Of a stretch of DNA of 64,000 bases, positions 42,790 through 53,012 are shown piece after piece (the stretch's first letter is position 1; each line of letters starts with the position of its first letter). The stretch covers positions 9,873,491 to 9,937,490 of the forward strand of contig JAVIAB010000102.1 in the NCBI GenBank assembly GCA_032433765.1, written 5' to 3'. The DNA comes from Megaustenia siamemsis (Eukaryota; Mollusca; Gastropoda; Stylommatophora; Ariophantidae). The notes under the pieces were generated by a model. It ran no database searches. It was not told the origin of the DNA and saw nothing but the letters and a program-made list of their open reading frames with translations. A program made the position numbers and the translations under genes.

Positions 42790-43195
42790 TGCAGAAACAT
42801 GGACATTACACAATAAAACAGAACAGAGAATTGAATTGAAGCCTTTGAAGTGCGGATATACAGAAAAATAGGTGGAATTGGATGGAAGGAAAAGATAACA
42901 AACGATGAAGTCTTAAAACAACTAAAAATGAAAAGAGAACTACTAAACACTATTCAAACAAATGTAATTTTTGGGCCATGTTGAAAGACAACACCCTACT
43001 ATAAGTAATCCAGGAGGGGAAAATACAAGGTAAAAGAGGCAGAGGCAGACCAAGACTAACATGGACGAGTAACATCAAAAGATGGACAAATCAGCCTGTG
43101 ACAACCTGCACCATCAAAGCAAGAAACAGAGCAGAATGGCGCTCCATAGTAGCCAACCATCGTTGCGGAGATGACACTCAATGATGATGATGAAC
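42790..43195 (+). mobile_element. LINE fragment, group A
   Basis: GGTGCAGAAACATGGACATT, the EAFEVRIYRKIG-like block, the KQLKMKRELLNTIQT block, GGCAGAGGCAGACCAAGACT and the terminus CAACCATCGTTGCGGAGATG plus GATGATGATGA. It has small deletions that break the frame. Confidence 0.88.
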
Positions 43196-43615
43196 CAACA
43201 GGGAAGCGAATCATGGACAGTATACAAACAAATGAAAAGACGATTAGAGGCCACAGAGATGGGATTTCTCAGAAGAATTTTGAAAGTTCCCTGGACAGCT
43301 AAAATGACCAATGAGGAAGTTCTCAAACAGGCCAACACAAAAAGAGATCTCCTAAGAAAGATCCTGAAAGAAACAATCAACATTTTTCTGCACATCATGA
43401 GAAGAAGTAAATTGGAATACTTGGTTACAGTTAGCAAAATACAGGGAAAGAGAGATCGCGGACGACAAAGAGAGAAAATACTGTAAAATATTGGTGTCAT
43501 GCTATGGAAAACCGACAACAACAGAATTGATGCCATGCACGGTGGATAGAAGATTGTAGGATGACATATTCGTCTATGCCAACCGGTATAACACATGATG
43601 ATGATGATGATGAAC
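43196..43615 (+). mobile_element. LINE fragment, group C, following group A directly
   Basis: Frame 43181-43486 holds GSESWTVYKQMKRRLEATEM, GFLRRILKVPWTAKMTNEEV and a LEYLVTVSKIQGKRDRGRQR block, ending at a TAA. The rest to AACCGGTATAACACAT and GATGATGATGATGATG is the group C 3' end. A short direct repeat GATGATGATGAACCAACA (43183 and 43603) flanks it and is a plausible target-site duplication. Confidence 0.88.
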
Positions 43616-43689
43616 CAACACGAATGCATGTTAAAAGATGCCTGTGTATTTTTATATTTCTGGAATGATACAAATGAGCAAATTAACTA

Positions 43690-44250
43690 ACGCATTATGG
43701 ACAAACAGTTTTGGTTCTTTGGTTTCTTTGTTTACGGAAGGCCTCGGTATCACAGCAAACGAATTAAAATCCATAATTGCTCAACCGCCCGTGCCAGTGG
43801 AATCATCCGAATTACTATCTCATCTCCAAAACAAAGTAAGGTAGCTGTAGTCCCCATCTTAGCAGTCTCACCATACGTCAAAAGACATAAGGCGAAACCG
43901 CACAGAAAGTGAACACAGCCAACTGTTCCCTGTCATACGATATCATCATTCATCGTAAACAATTGGAATATTGAAACATGATCAAAACAGATGAAACACA
44001 CAGCTCACGGTGTGCATAGAGCAATTAACTCAGTAGCTCCAGCAACAAGCCGGACTTGGAATATGAGGAAACTGCAACAAGGAACACTTTCATACATAGC
44101 CTTCAATGGTTTCTGCCGCCTATCCACCATATTGACCGAAAGTTCACGTCCTCCTGAAAATGATTCTCGTCATATTTTTTTAAAAATGTATAGCGCTTGA
44201 TGATGTTAGGAAATCATTTTTGACTTTAAATCCGAACATATAAAACACAG
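43690..44250 (+). repeat. Interspersed repeat family R
   Basis: Same sequence order as 37447-37965. The second half (from 43952) is repeated at 48021 as part of the long direct repeat. Confidence 0.8.
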
Positions 44251-44482
44251 TTAGTCGTCAGATTATCCCCGTCGCACATCACATCTTTGCTCCCTCTGCC
44301 ACAATTAGATAAACAAATATCTCAACCTAACACCGACTCTGTCTATAACTTGCTACTATCACTAATCGTATTATATGCCATCAATCACATCTCATCTCTA
44401 CAATGCCTGAGAATTGAAAGCCCTTATAACACCTTTCTTATTAGTTTTTATCAGCCTAATAGTCCTTTGTTAATTTAACAAT

Positions 44483-44795
44483 TGGGGACTGGTTGGTCTC
44501 GAGGCAAGACGCCAGAGAGGTTGTGGGTTCAAATCCCGGTTGGTTGGGATTTTTATTTACTATTTCTCTCTGCGGTACCCACCCCTGGTCTCATCAGCGA
44601 GGCCCGGTTTGAAACGTCAATTACTCATCGACGGGAAAAATATGAGCGCCTCCGAAGTCGAAGTTATCTGCCTGTGCGGCGAGGGAAACCTATGCACACG
44701 GCTGCCAGGGAAAAATGGATTAATACGCACAATTCAGTACCTAGTCTCCAGGGACTTCGTCAGAGGTCAAAGCTGGCGAACGAAAAAAAAAATTA
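44483..44795 (+). mobile_element. SINE family B
   Basis: Head GGGGACTGGTTGGTCTCGAG, B box GTGGGTTCAAATCCCGGTTG, 3' end GCTGGCGAACGAAAAAAAAA. Present again at 48552-48864 because it lies inside the duplicated 1.3 kb. Confidence 0.92.
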
Positions 44796-44796
44796 A

Positions 44797-45250
44797 ATGT
44801 TACCACTGTCTCTTTGTTGTTATTTTAACCTTTACCAATGTTTGTTTGTGGTTATTTTAACTTTTACCACTGTCTCTTTGTTGTTATTTTAACTTTTACC
44901 ACTGTCTCTTTGTTGTTATTTTAACTTTTACCACTGTTTGTTTGTGGTTATTTTAACTTTTACCACCGTCTCTTTGTTGTTATTTTAACTTTTACCACTG
45001 TCTCTTTGTTGTTATTTTAACTTTTACCACTGTCTCTTTGATGTTATTTTAACTTTTACCACCGTCTCTTTGTTGTTATTTTAACTTTTACCACTGTCTC
45101 TTTGTTGTTATTTTAACTTTTACCACTGTTTGTTTGTGGTTATTTTAACTTTTACCACCGTCTCTTTGTTGTTATTTTAACTTTTACTGCTGTCTCTTTT
45201 TTTTTTATTATTTTAACATTTACCACTGTCTCTTTTTTGTTATTTTAACC
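44797..45250. repeat. Minisatellite, 32-bp unit, about 14 copies
   Basis: Unit TTACCACTGTCTCTTTGTTG followed by TTATTTTAACTT, with TGTTTGTTTGTGG variants. It starts at the poly(A) tail of the SINE and is cut by the LINE insertion at 45251. Confidence 0.94.
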
Positions 45251-48020
45251 TTATCATCAGGACACCAGGAACCAGGAGCACAACATAGCGAAGGGGTAGC
45301 TATAATGCTATCAAAGAATGCACAGAAGACACTAATAGAATGGGAGGCAGTGGGACCAAGACTGGTGAGAGCAACATTTAGAACAACCAAAAACAAAATA
45401 AAATTACACATTATACAATGCTATGCACCAACCAACGAGAAAGATGACTCAGTTAAAGATGATTTTTATAAACAGCTACAATGCCAGATGGATGCAAGAC
45501 GAGCCAAGGATATTATAATCTTGATGGGAGACCTAAATGCTAAGGTAGGATCAGACAACAGAGGCTTTGAAGAGATTATGGGAAAACATGGACTTGGAGA
45601 TATAAACGAGAATGGAGAGATATTTGTGAATTTCTGCGCCCTTAATCAAATGAGCCTAGGAGGAACAATATTCCAACATAAAAGAATACACAAAGCTACA
45701 TGGGTGTCACCAGATCATAGAACGGAAAATCAAATTGATCACATATGTATTAATAATAAGTTTAAGTCATCCTTACAGGATGTAAAAGTATATAGAGGGG
45801 CAGATATAGCTTCTGATCATCATCTGCTGTTAGCCAAACTTAAAATTAAATTAAAAAGGTATACTACAACGAATAAGGGCAGAACGTATTTCAATGTAGG
45901 GTTTCTTAAAGAACAAGGAATTAAAGATAAATTCGCAGTCACAATATCAAACAAATACCAAGTCCTCCAACAACTAGAAAATACAATAAATATAGAAGAT
46001 CATTGGAAACAGGTAAAAAATATATGGAAAGAGACATGCGAAGAAACACTGGGGAAAAGAGAACGCCAGAATAAGGCATGGATGACAGCAGAGACCCTGG
46101 ATAAAATTAAAGAAAGAAAGAACAAGAAAGCAGACATAAATAAAAGCAAAACAAGAAGTAATAAAGCCAAGACACAGGAAGCTTACACAGAGGTGAACAA
46201 AGAAGTGAGAAGATGCATTAAAAGGGATAAGAGGAAATATATAGATGAATTAGCTAAAGAGGCAGAAGAAGCAGCAAATAAAGGGAATATGAAAGAACTG
46301 TACAACAGCACAAAGAAATTAGGTGGAAAATACAAACAGATCAACACCTTTATCAAAGATAAGAAAGGAAATCTGCTTAGTAATATAAAGGAACAAATGG
46401 AGAGATGGAAGGAGCACTTTGAAGAACTTTTGAACAGACCTGGCTCAAATAATCCTCCAGATATACTACCAGCAGAAGAAGAATTACACGTTAACTGCGG
46501 AAAACCAAGCAAAGAAGAAATAATGAAAGCCATCAAACTGTTAAAAGATGGTAAAGCCACAGGACCAGATGAAATTCCTTCGGAAGCCATCAAAGCAGAT
46601 ATTATCACCTCTACCAAGATGTTACATAATCTATTGGATAAAATTTGGGAGAGGAAAGAAATACCTAAAGACTGGAGAGAAGGTTATATGATCAAACTAC
46701 CAAAAAAAGGAAGTTTACAGGAGTGCACAAATTATAGGGGAATTATGCTACTATCAGTGCCAGGAAAAATATTAGGCAGAATCATTCTGGAGAGACTAAA
46801 AGAGGCTATAGAGAAACACTTGAGAGATGAACAAGCAGGTTTTAGGAAGAACAGATCATGTGCTGATCAAATAACTACTCTACGTATAATAGTTGAACAA
46901 AGTTTAGAACTAAAATCCCCACTTTATATTGGATTCATAGATTACGAAAAGGCATTTGATAGTTTAGACAGAAGAATGCTTTGGAAGTTGCTGAGTCATT
47001 ATGGAATCCCCATAAAGTTTATTAACCTGATAAAAACAATGTATGAAGGAACAAAATGTAGTGTGGTGCATGAAGGACAGCTTACAGAAGCATTTGAAAT
47101 AAGAACAGGAGTAAGGCAAGGATGCCTTCTGTCTCCATTTCTCTTTCTACTGGCCATAGATTGGATTATGAAAATAACTCAAAACAACAGAAATGGGATC
47201 CAGTGGTCACTGACCAAACAACTTGATGATTTAGACTTTGCTGATGACATAGCTCTCCTATCACACAGCCACCAACAGATGCAAGATAAAATGAGTATAT
47301 TAGATGAGAGATCACAACAGCTAGGACTAAAGATTAATAGAGATAAGACCAACATTATGAGAATTAATGCAGTTGGCAATAACCAAATAAAACTAGGAGA
47401 AATACCTCTACTAGACGTACAATCTTATATATATCTGGGCAGTAATATAGATAAAGAGGGAGGAACAGAAAACGATACCAAAATAAGGATATCAAAAGCA
47501 AGAGGAGCTTTCATTGCACTGGGAAACATATGGAAATCCAAAGAAATTAGGCTAAATACAAAAATACAAATTTTCAACTCCAATGTTAAGTCGGTTCTAT
47601 TATATGGCTGTGAAACATGGAGAATAACAAAATTGACAATCACGAAGGTACAGACTTTCATTAATGGATGCTTGCGCAGAATAAAGGGATGGAAATGGCA
47701 GGACAAAGTCACAAACGTGGAATTATGGAAATGTACCGGTCAAATACCAGTGGATAAAGAAATACAGCGAAGACGATGGCGATGGATAGGACACACACTA
47801 CGGAAACCAACTGAGAGTATTACACAACAGGCCCTTTTTTGGAATCCCCAGGGGAAAAGACAAAGAGGAAGACCAAGGAATTCTTGGAGAAGACAGATTG
47901 AAGCAGAGATGAAGATGATGGGGAAGACATGGAATGATCTTAAAAGAATTGCAAAAAACAGAACGACTTGGAAAGTGTTTGTTGAAGACCTATGCTCCAC
48001 TGGGAGCTAAAAGGTAGAAG
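45251..48020 (+). mobile_element. EN-RT LINE (RTE-like) copy 2, 5' truncated, 2770 bp
   Basis: Begins inside the endonuclease region (TTATCATCAGGACACCAGGA; compare 22033 in copy 1) and ends with the family 3' terminus GGAGCTAAAAGGTAGAAG. There is no poly(A). The reading frame is open from the truncation point through the stop. It is flanked by 1.3-kb direct repeats. Being open and flanked by near-identical repeats, it is a recent insertion. Confidence 0.93.
45305..48010 (+). CDS. LINE endonuclease (partial) and reverse transcriptase ORF (901 aa)
   Basis: Residues 1-175 are the C-terminal two thirds of an endonuclease domain: IIQCYAPTN 37-45, MGDLNAKVGSD 74-84, QIDHICINN 143-151 and SDHHLL 170-175. 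Residues 400-690 are the reverse transcriptase: KATGPDEIPSEAIK 417-430, NYRGIMLLSVPGKIL 476-490, QAGFRKNRSCADQI 510-523, FIDYEKAFDSLD 544-555, GVRQGCLLSPFLFLLAIDW 602-620 and FADD 645-648. A C-terminal tail follows with SVLLYGCETWR, CLRRIKGWKWQDKVTN, RRWRWIGHTLRK and GKRQRGRPRNSWRRQIEAEM. There is no RNase H domain. The RT is intact, but the endonuclease lacks its N-terminal strand with the first catalytic residues, and the ATG used here is only an internal Met. Family: EN-RT LINE of the RTE-like kind; the clade needs a tree. Confidence 0.93.
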   Translation: MLSKNAQKTLIEWEAVGPRLVRATFRTTKNKIKLHIIQCYAPTNEKDDSVKDDFYKQLQCQMDARRAKDIIILMGDLNAKVGSDNRGFEEIMGKHGLGDINENGEIFVNFCALNQMSLGGTIFQHKRIHKATWVSPDHRTENQIDHICINNKFKSSLQDVKVYRGADIASDHHLLLAKLKIKLKRYTTTNKGRTYFNVGFLKEQGIKDKFAVTISNKYQVLQQLENTINIEDHWKQVKNIWKETCEETLGKRERQNKAWMTAETLDKIKERKNKKADINKSKTRSNKAKTQEAYTEVNKEVRRCIKRDKRKYIDELAKEAEEAANKGNMKELYNSTKKLGGKYKQINTFIKDKKGNLLSNIKEQMERWKEHFEELLNRPGSNNPPDILPAEEELHVNCGKPSKEEIMKAIKLLKDGKATGPDEIPSEAIKADIITSTKMLHNLLDKIWERKEIPKDWREGYMIKLPKKGSLQECTNYRGIMLLSVPGKILGRIILERLKEAIEKHLRDEQAGFRKNRSCADQITTLRIIVEQSLELKSPLYIGFIDYEKAFDSLDRRMLWKLLSHYGIPIKFINLIKTMYEGTKCSVVHEGQLTEAFEIRTGVRQGCLLSPFLFLLAIDWIMKITQNNRNGIQWSLTKQLDDLDFADDIALLSHSHQQMQDKMSILDERSQQLGLKINRDKTNIMRINAVGNNQIKLGEIPLLDVQSYIYLGSNIDKEGGTENDTKIRISKARGAFIALGNIWKSKEIRLNTKIQIFNSNVKSVLLYGCETWRITKLTITKVQTFINGCLRRIKGWKWQDKVTNVELWKCTGQIPVDKEIQRRRWRWIGHTLRKPTESITQQALFWNPQGKRQRGRPRNSWRRQIEAEMKMMGKTWNDLKRIAKNRTTWKVFVEDLCSTGS

Positions 48021-49351
48021 ATCGTAAACAATTGGAATATTGAAACATGATCAAAACAGATGAAACACACAGCTCACGGTGTGCATAGAGCAATTAACTC
48101 AGTAGCTCCAGCAACAAGCCGGACTTGGAATATGAGGAAACTGCAACAAGGAACACTTTCATACATAGCCTTCAATGGTTTCTGCCGCCTATCCACCATA
48201 TTGACCGAAAGTTCACGTCCTCCTGAAAATGATTCTCGTCATATTTTTTTAAAAATGTATAGCGCTTGATGATGTTAGGAAATCATTTTTGACTTTAAAT
48301 CCGAACATATAAAACACAGTTAGTCGTCAGATTATCCCCGTCGCACATCACATCTTTGCTCCCTCTGCCACAATTAGATAAACAAATATCTCAACCTAAC
48401 ACCGACTCTGTCTATAACTTGCTACTATCACTAATCGTATTATATGCCATCAATCACATCTCATCTCTACAATGCCTGAGAATTGAAAGCCCTTATAACA
48501 CCTTTCTTATTAGTTTTTATCAGCCTAATAGTCCTTTGTTAATTTAACAATTGGGGACTGGTTGGTCTCGAGGCAAGACGCCAGAGAGGTTGTGGGTTCA
48601 AATCCCGGTTGGTTGGGATTTTTATTTACTATTTCTCTCTGCGGTACCCACCCCTGATCTCATCAGCGAGGCCCGGTTTGAAACGTCAATTACTCATCGA
48701 CGGGAAAAATATGAGCGCCTCCGAAGTCGAAGTTATCTGCCTGTGCGGCGAGGGAAACCTATGCACACGGCTGCCAGGGAAAAATGGATTAATACGCACA
48801 ATTCAGTACCTAGTCTCCAGGGACTTCGTCAGAGGTCAAAGCTGGCGAACGAAAAAAAAAATTAAATGTTACCACTGTCTCTTTGTTGTTATTTTAACCT
48901 TTACCAATGTTTGTTTGTGGTTATTTTAACTTTTACCACTGTCTCTTTGTTGTTATTTTAACTTTTACCACTGTCTCTTTGTTGTTATTTTAACTTTTAC
49001 CACTGTCTCTTTGTTGTTATTTTAACTTTTACCACTGTTTGTTTGTGGTTATTTTAACTTTTACCACCGTCTCTTTGTTGTTATTTTAACTTTTACCACT
49101 GTCTCTTTGTTGTTATTTTAACTTTTACCACTGTCTCTTTGATGTTATTTTAACTTTTACCACCGTCTCTTTGTTGTTATTTTAACTTTTACCACTGTCT
49201 CTTTGTTGTTATTTTAACTTTTACCACTGTTTGTTTGTGGTTATTTTAACTTTTATCACCGTCTCTTTGTTGTTATTTTAACTTTTACTGCTGTCTCTTT
49301 TTTTTTTATTATTTTAACATTTACCACTGTCTCTTTGTTGTTATTTTAACC
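48021..49351. repeat. Long direct repeat, right copy (1331 bp)
   Basis: Second copy of 43952-45250, starting right at the LINE 3' end. It includes the second half of repeat R, the SINE B copy (48552-48864) and the 32-bp satellite. The offset is 4069 bp over most of the length and 4101 bp near the end because of one additional satellite unit. Confidence 0.9.
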
Positions 49352-49405
49352 TTTACCACTGTTTGTTTGTGGTTCTTTTAACTTTTACCACCGTCTCTTG
49401 ATTGT
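48866..49405. repeat. Minisatellite, 32-bp unit, right copy
   Basis: Same array as 44797-45250 but continuing about 55 bp past the point where the left copy is cut by the LINE, as expected if this is the original downstream flank. Confidence 0.94.
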
Positions 49406-49789
49406 CTTTTCACTCATCCCAATCATCTCTCTTCATTGCACTGTTCTGTGATGTTTGGTGTACCCTTCACTGATCTAATGTTTACCAAGACTTCATTAAC
49501 CCCTCGTTCTCTAGTTATTTTTAGCTTCTCTTTTCAGTACTTGTCAATATGTTTACATCTCCCTTACTATAGTACACTCTATGTTCTCTTTGTTCTCTCT
49601 CACTTCTTAACCTATTACAAGTGGAGGAGCTGTTATATTGAGTTTGTTGACTATGGTAGGATGTTTAGAATGGAGCAGACATCACAGACATCGTAATAAA
49701 AATAAATAAAGTAATATAAATAATTAAAATTGAAATATAAGTCTTCCTTGATATGTTACATATGGGGAATGTGGTGATCATACTATTTT
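49406..49789. other. No supported gene; short SINE E tail scrap
   Basis: 49751-49785 (ACATATGGGGAATGTGGTGA then TCATACTATTTTT) is the reverse complement of the SINE E 3' region. The rest is unassigned. Confidence 0.5.
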
Positions 49790-49794
49790 TCTGT

Positions 49795-49998
49795 GGAAGG
49801 AACAGACATCACAGACATCATAAATGGATGGAGCAGACATCACAGACATCATGAATGGATGGAGCAGACATCACAGACATCATGAATGGATGGCGCAGAC
49901 ATCACAGACATCATGAATGGATGGAACAGACATCACAGACATCATGAATGGATGGAGCAGACGTCACAGACATCATGAATGGATGGAGCAGACATCAC
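49795..49998. repeat. Minisatellite, 31-bp unit, about 7 copies
   Basis: Unit GACATCACAGACATCATGAA followed by TGGATGGAGCA. GGAGCAGACATCACAGACAT also occurs singly at 49672, so one unit predates the array. Confidence 0.93.
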
Positions 49999-50079
49999 AG
50001 ATCTAATACACAGCATAGAAAAGACGTAGAACTGTTTCCATCTAGTGTTTGGAAATGGAAAATATACTTGAGAGTGAAT

Positions 50080-50285
50080 CTTGGCCTGACAATGTACAGC
50101 GATCAATCTGTGGATCCCCGATCACAAGGGTCTGGGTTCATTTCCAGATATTGGGACCAGAGATTTTTCTGGAAAGTAAAGGCTGCCTGGTGTGGTACTG
50201 ACCACATCACCCACAATTGTGATGTTGGTCATGGAAAAATAAGGTCACTCACTCCATATTCTGCAAATGCCTATCAATGTGTGGA
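50080..50285 (+). mobile_element. SINE family E-like, decayed
   Basis: GATCACAAGGGTCTGGGTTC (B-box region), CCAGAGATTTTTCTGGAAAG, TGACCACATCACCCACAATT and GTCATGGAAAAATAAGGTCA follow the order of SINE E at 38977. The head is not recognisable. Confidence 0.6.
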
Positions 50286-50289
50286 ATGA

Positions 50290-50940
50290 ACCTATACATC
50301 TTCTTCCTTTCAGCGCTTCTCGGTGCATATGTTTTCAACAAACACTTTCAGCTCCCTGTGGAGCATATGTTTTCAACAAACACTTTCAGCTCCCTGTGGA
50401 GCATAGGTCTTCAACAAACATTTTCAGCTCCCCGTGGAGTATCGGTCTTCAACAAACACTGTCAGCTCCCTGTAGAGCAACCGTCTTCAACAAACACTTT
50501 CAGCTCCCCGTGGAGCATAGGTCTTCATCAAACACTTTCCAAGCCGTTCTATTTCTTGCCTTTCTTTAAAGATCATTCCATGTTTTCCCAATCATCTTCT
50601 TCTCTGCTTGCTACATGTCTTCTTCAATAATATTTTGGTTTTCCTCTTTGTCTCTTACTCAGGGGATTCCAAAAAAGGGCCTGTTGTGTAATACTCTCAG
50701 TGTGTGTCTTATCCAGCGCCATTGTCTTCATTGTATCTCTTTGTCCACTAGTAATTGACTGGCACTTTCCCATAATTCCACGTTAGTTATTTTGTCCTGC
50801 CAATTCCATCCTTTTATTCTGTGTACGCATCTATTAACGAAGGCCTGTATCTTTGTGGTTGCCATTTTTGTTGTTCTCCATTTTTCACAGCCATATACTA
50901 ACACTGAATTTATACTTACTTTTAAGAAATTTGCAATAGT
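50290..50940 (-). mobile_element. EN-RT LINE copy 4, 3' fragment with 38-bp satellite
   Basis: Same structure as copy 3 at 31875: family 3' end (CATCTTCTTCCTTTCAGCGC on the + strand), then about 6 units of a 38-bp repeat containing GGAGCATAGGTCTTCAACAA, then the mutated C-terminal coding region to about 50930. Its own ORF is broken. Confidence 0.85.
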
Positions 50941-50942
50941 AG

Positions 50943-51160
50943 AATCACGTTAGTTTAGTTTAGCCAACAGGTCATCGTCAATGCACATCGGACAAGTCCA
51001 TAAGTGCTCAGACCTCTTCTGAAACATATCCCGCAACGTGCAGTGACTAACGACACCAGTGTTGTGTTGGTTGGCAAGTCTTCTTTGGATTCCTGCATAG
51101 CTCCCCCATCTGGCATCTCCCACCTTTTCATGATATTCGCGCAGTCTATTCATGCTTGTA
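50943..51160 (-). pseudogene. RNase H-like gene relic, C-terminal tail
   Basis: Minus frame: MNRLREYHEKVGDARWGSYA, GIQRRLANQHNTGVVSHCTL, FQKRSEHLWTCPMCIDDD. It matches the downstream part of the 61291 relic (LRRLVNQHRTGVISRWTPRD, RRGFEHPWTCSECNDDD) and the LREHQVKMGAARKARYLGRH segment at 10505. A conserved terminal W-T-C-x-x-C motif is clear. The RNase H core is not present here. Confidence 0.6.
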
Positions 51161-51189
51161 GATTCAGGGTGAAAGTCACATTGCTAATC

Positions 51190-51420
51190 ATAAAAGTAGG
51201 GAACAAGCAAATAAATACAATGTTGAGGTAAAGCTGGTAGCAGGGAACAAGTGGTGGGGTGTAGCATATACTCCTTCAAAGTTTGGTGACATGTTTACAA
51301 AAAGGATAATACAAAATATTTGATGTTTCTGCCTACATGGACCTTTCTTCAGAAAACAGGGACAATACAAACAGACAAGGAAATGAAGATATACTCAACT
51401 ACATGTTCTGGAATAATAAA
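51190..51420 (-). mobile_element. Hammerhead-associated retroelement fragment, diverged
   Basis: Parallel to 4765-4930: GTAGGGAACAAGCAAATAAA, GTGGTGGGGTGTAGCATATA, GGTGACATGTTTACAAAAAG, then 51322-51352, whose minus strand reads CTGAAGA...GGCAGAAAC, a mutated hammerhead-like core. Confidence 0.55.
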
Positions 51421-52009
51421 ACTAATATAAAGAAGGAAGATATAACATGATAAGAAAATATGTAAGGAGAATATACTACATTACATGTACAGAAGAAAGA
51501 AAGAGAGAGAAAGAGGGAGAGAGAGTAAAATTAATCTAAAAAAGTGTGTAAAAAAATTGGGTCACTTAGTTGAACCTCCTTATGAAACCACATATTCGTC
51601 AAAACGTGACACGTGATCTGTCAAAATGTATCAAATGTGAGAGAAGGCGAAAAGCGGGTCAATACTATGTGATAGGACGACACATCTGGCAAGGGTGGCT
51701 AGTAAGGGGAGATAAGATGATCAGGGAGAGAGTGTCATACGCCGTAATAAGTTGTAAGGATAAATAACAGGAACTTGAATGGACACAGACTCGACATGGT
51801 ATTGTAGAATATTACATATCAGACTGTCGAGAAAGACAAAGGGGATCATAATCATAAATGTATATAACACTTTCCGTCTTGTAGACGGTTTAGTGGAGGT
51901 TAATGTGCATTTTTTGAGTTGAGATTTTGTTTTTGTCGAACAGCTTCTCCTGTATCTAATTCTACCAATGATTGACAAACACACACGGCCACAGAATGAA
52001 TAAGTAAGC
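51421..52009. other. No supported feature
   Basis: Includes a GA-rich stretch at 51488-51526. No gene is recognised. Confidence 0.4.
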
Positions 52010-52365
52010 TCAACTGATCCACAGGGTTTTCCATCTTTTTTCATGAGTCATTTCTCTTCCATGGTTTGCCATGGTACAGCCTCAAATGATATGTCATTCC
52101 TTACACAGACACTCCATGATGTACGATCTTTTGCCAAATGTTTCCAGTCATTTTCATAGATGTAGAAGTAATTCAGAGATGATTTACATATATCTTTATA
52201 TCGTCGTTTAGGTCTGTTTAGTCTTTTTCATTGTATTAGTTCACCATTTAGTAATTTCTTTGGAATGCGTTTTTTTTCCCATTCGCTGTAAGTGCCCCAG
52301 CTATCTTAACCTTCAGCTTCTGAACATTGACATGACTGTTAGGGTCTTAGCCCGTTGCAGGTCTG
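52010..52365 (-). mobile_element. LINE fragment, group F, minus strand
   Basis: Minus-strand reading gives a broken C-terminus of another LINE: RIPKKLLNGEL-like, KRPKRRRYKDICKSSLNYF, WKHLAKDRTSWSVCVRNDI. This is the KRxRxRxxxRYKDxLKxSL ... LAxDRxxWR pattern common at the ends of LINE reverse-transcriptase ORFs. Only one copy in the window. Confidence 0.65.
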
Positions 52366-52386
52366 TTAAGCTGGTTAGTTTGTCCT

Positions 52387-52794
52387 GGAGACAAATAATA
52401 ATAAATGAATATTATTATAGAGGGAAACTTCCGAGGCGATAATGAGTGAATCAATTCAGGGGAAGAGGTATGTTTACAGCACTCGGAAAAAATGACAAAT
52501 AATCAACAACAGAAAAAAATATGGACCAAGGCAGGATCGAACCCGTACTCAGTGGCACAGCGCCTTGCCACGAAAAGCCAAACGCTAGGGAACACTGCCA
52601 CTCAGCTAACCATAGAATATTGGTGACATGTTAGCTGAGTGGCAGTGTTCCCTAGCGTTTGGCTTTTTGTGGCAAGGTGCTGTGCCACTGAGTACGGGTT
52701 CGATCCTGCCTTGGTCCATATTTTTTTCTGTTGTTGATTATTTGTCATTTTTTTCCGAGTGCTGTAAACATACCTCTTCCCCTGAATTGATTCA
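52387..52794. mobile_element. Fold-back element: inverted pair of tRNA-like SINE units with target duplication
   Basis: 52444-52613 is the near-perfect reverse complement of 52628-52797, with a loop of about 15 bp (around ATAGAATATTGGTGA). Each arm holds a tRNA-like unit: GTTAGCTGAGTGGCAGTGTT (A box) and GAGTACGGGTTCGATCCTGC (B box). The left arm is longer by about 55 bp (52387-52443), ending in an ATT-rich tail. TTAGTTTGTCCTG is at 52374-52386 and 52795-52807, a 13-bp target duplication of retroposon size. RNA read across it would form a hairpin of about 170 bp. Confidence 0.85.
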
Positions 52795-53012
52795 TTAGTT
52801 TGTCCTGCCATTCAATGTGCATTATTCTACAGAGACTACGCGTGTGGAATATATGTAGTCGTTTTTCATGATTTAAATATCATAAATGTACTTATAAAAT
52901 AAAATAAAAAAACTACATTTAAATAACGTACAAATTCTGTCTGACACTTATTTCTTTCAATTTTGACATCAATTTTGATGAGTTATGGTCTAGAATATGT
53001 GTCTATCTCTAG

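Larger units (their letters stand above)
43952..45250. repeat. Long direct repeat, left copy (1299 bp)
   Basis: From ATCGTAAACAATTGGAATAT to ...TTATTTTAACC this is nearly identical to 48021-49351; I noticed only a few base differences and one extra 32-bp satellite unit in the right copy. The two copies sit exactly at the ends of the EN-RT LINE insertion, as target-site duplications do. Confidence 0.9.
31863..53012 (+). other. Intron 1 of the USP38/35-like gene (about 21 kb, GC-AG)
   Basis: Bounded by CAG|GCAAGG at 31860 and TATCTCTAG|GAA ending at 53012. It separates codons in phase 0. All features between these positions are intronic if the gene model is right. Confidence 0.65.

Noticed and set aside
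52628..52720. Functional tRNA gene pair
   Set aside because: The A and B boxes lie in the arms of a fold-back retroposon with one target duplication; I could not fold a full acceptor stem.
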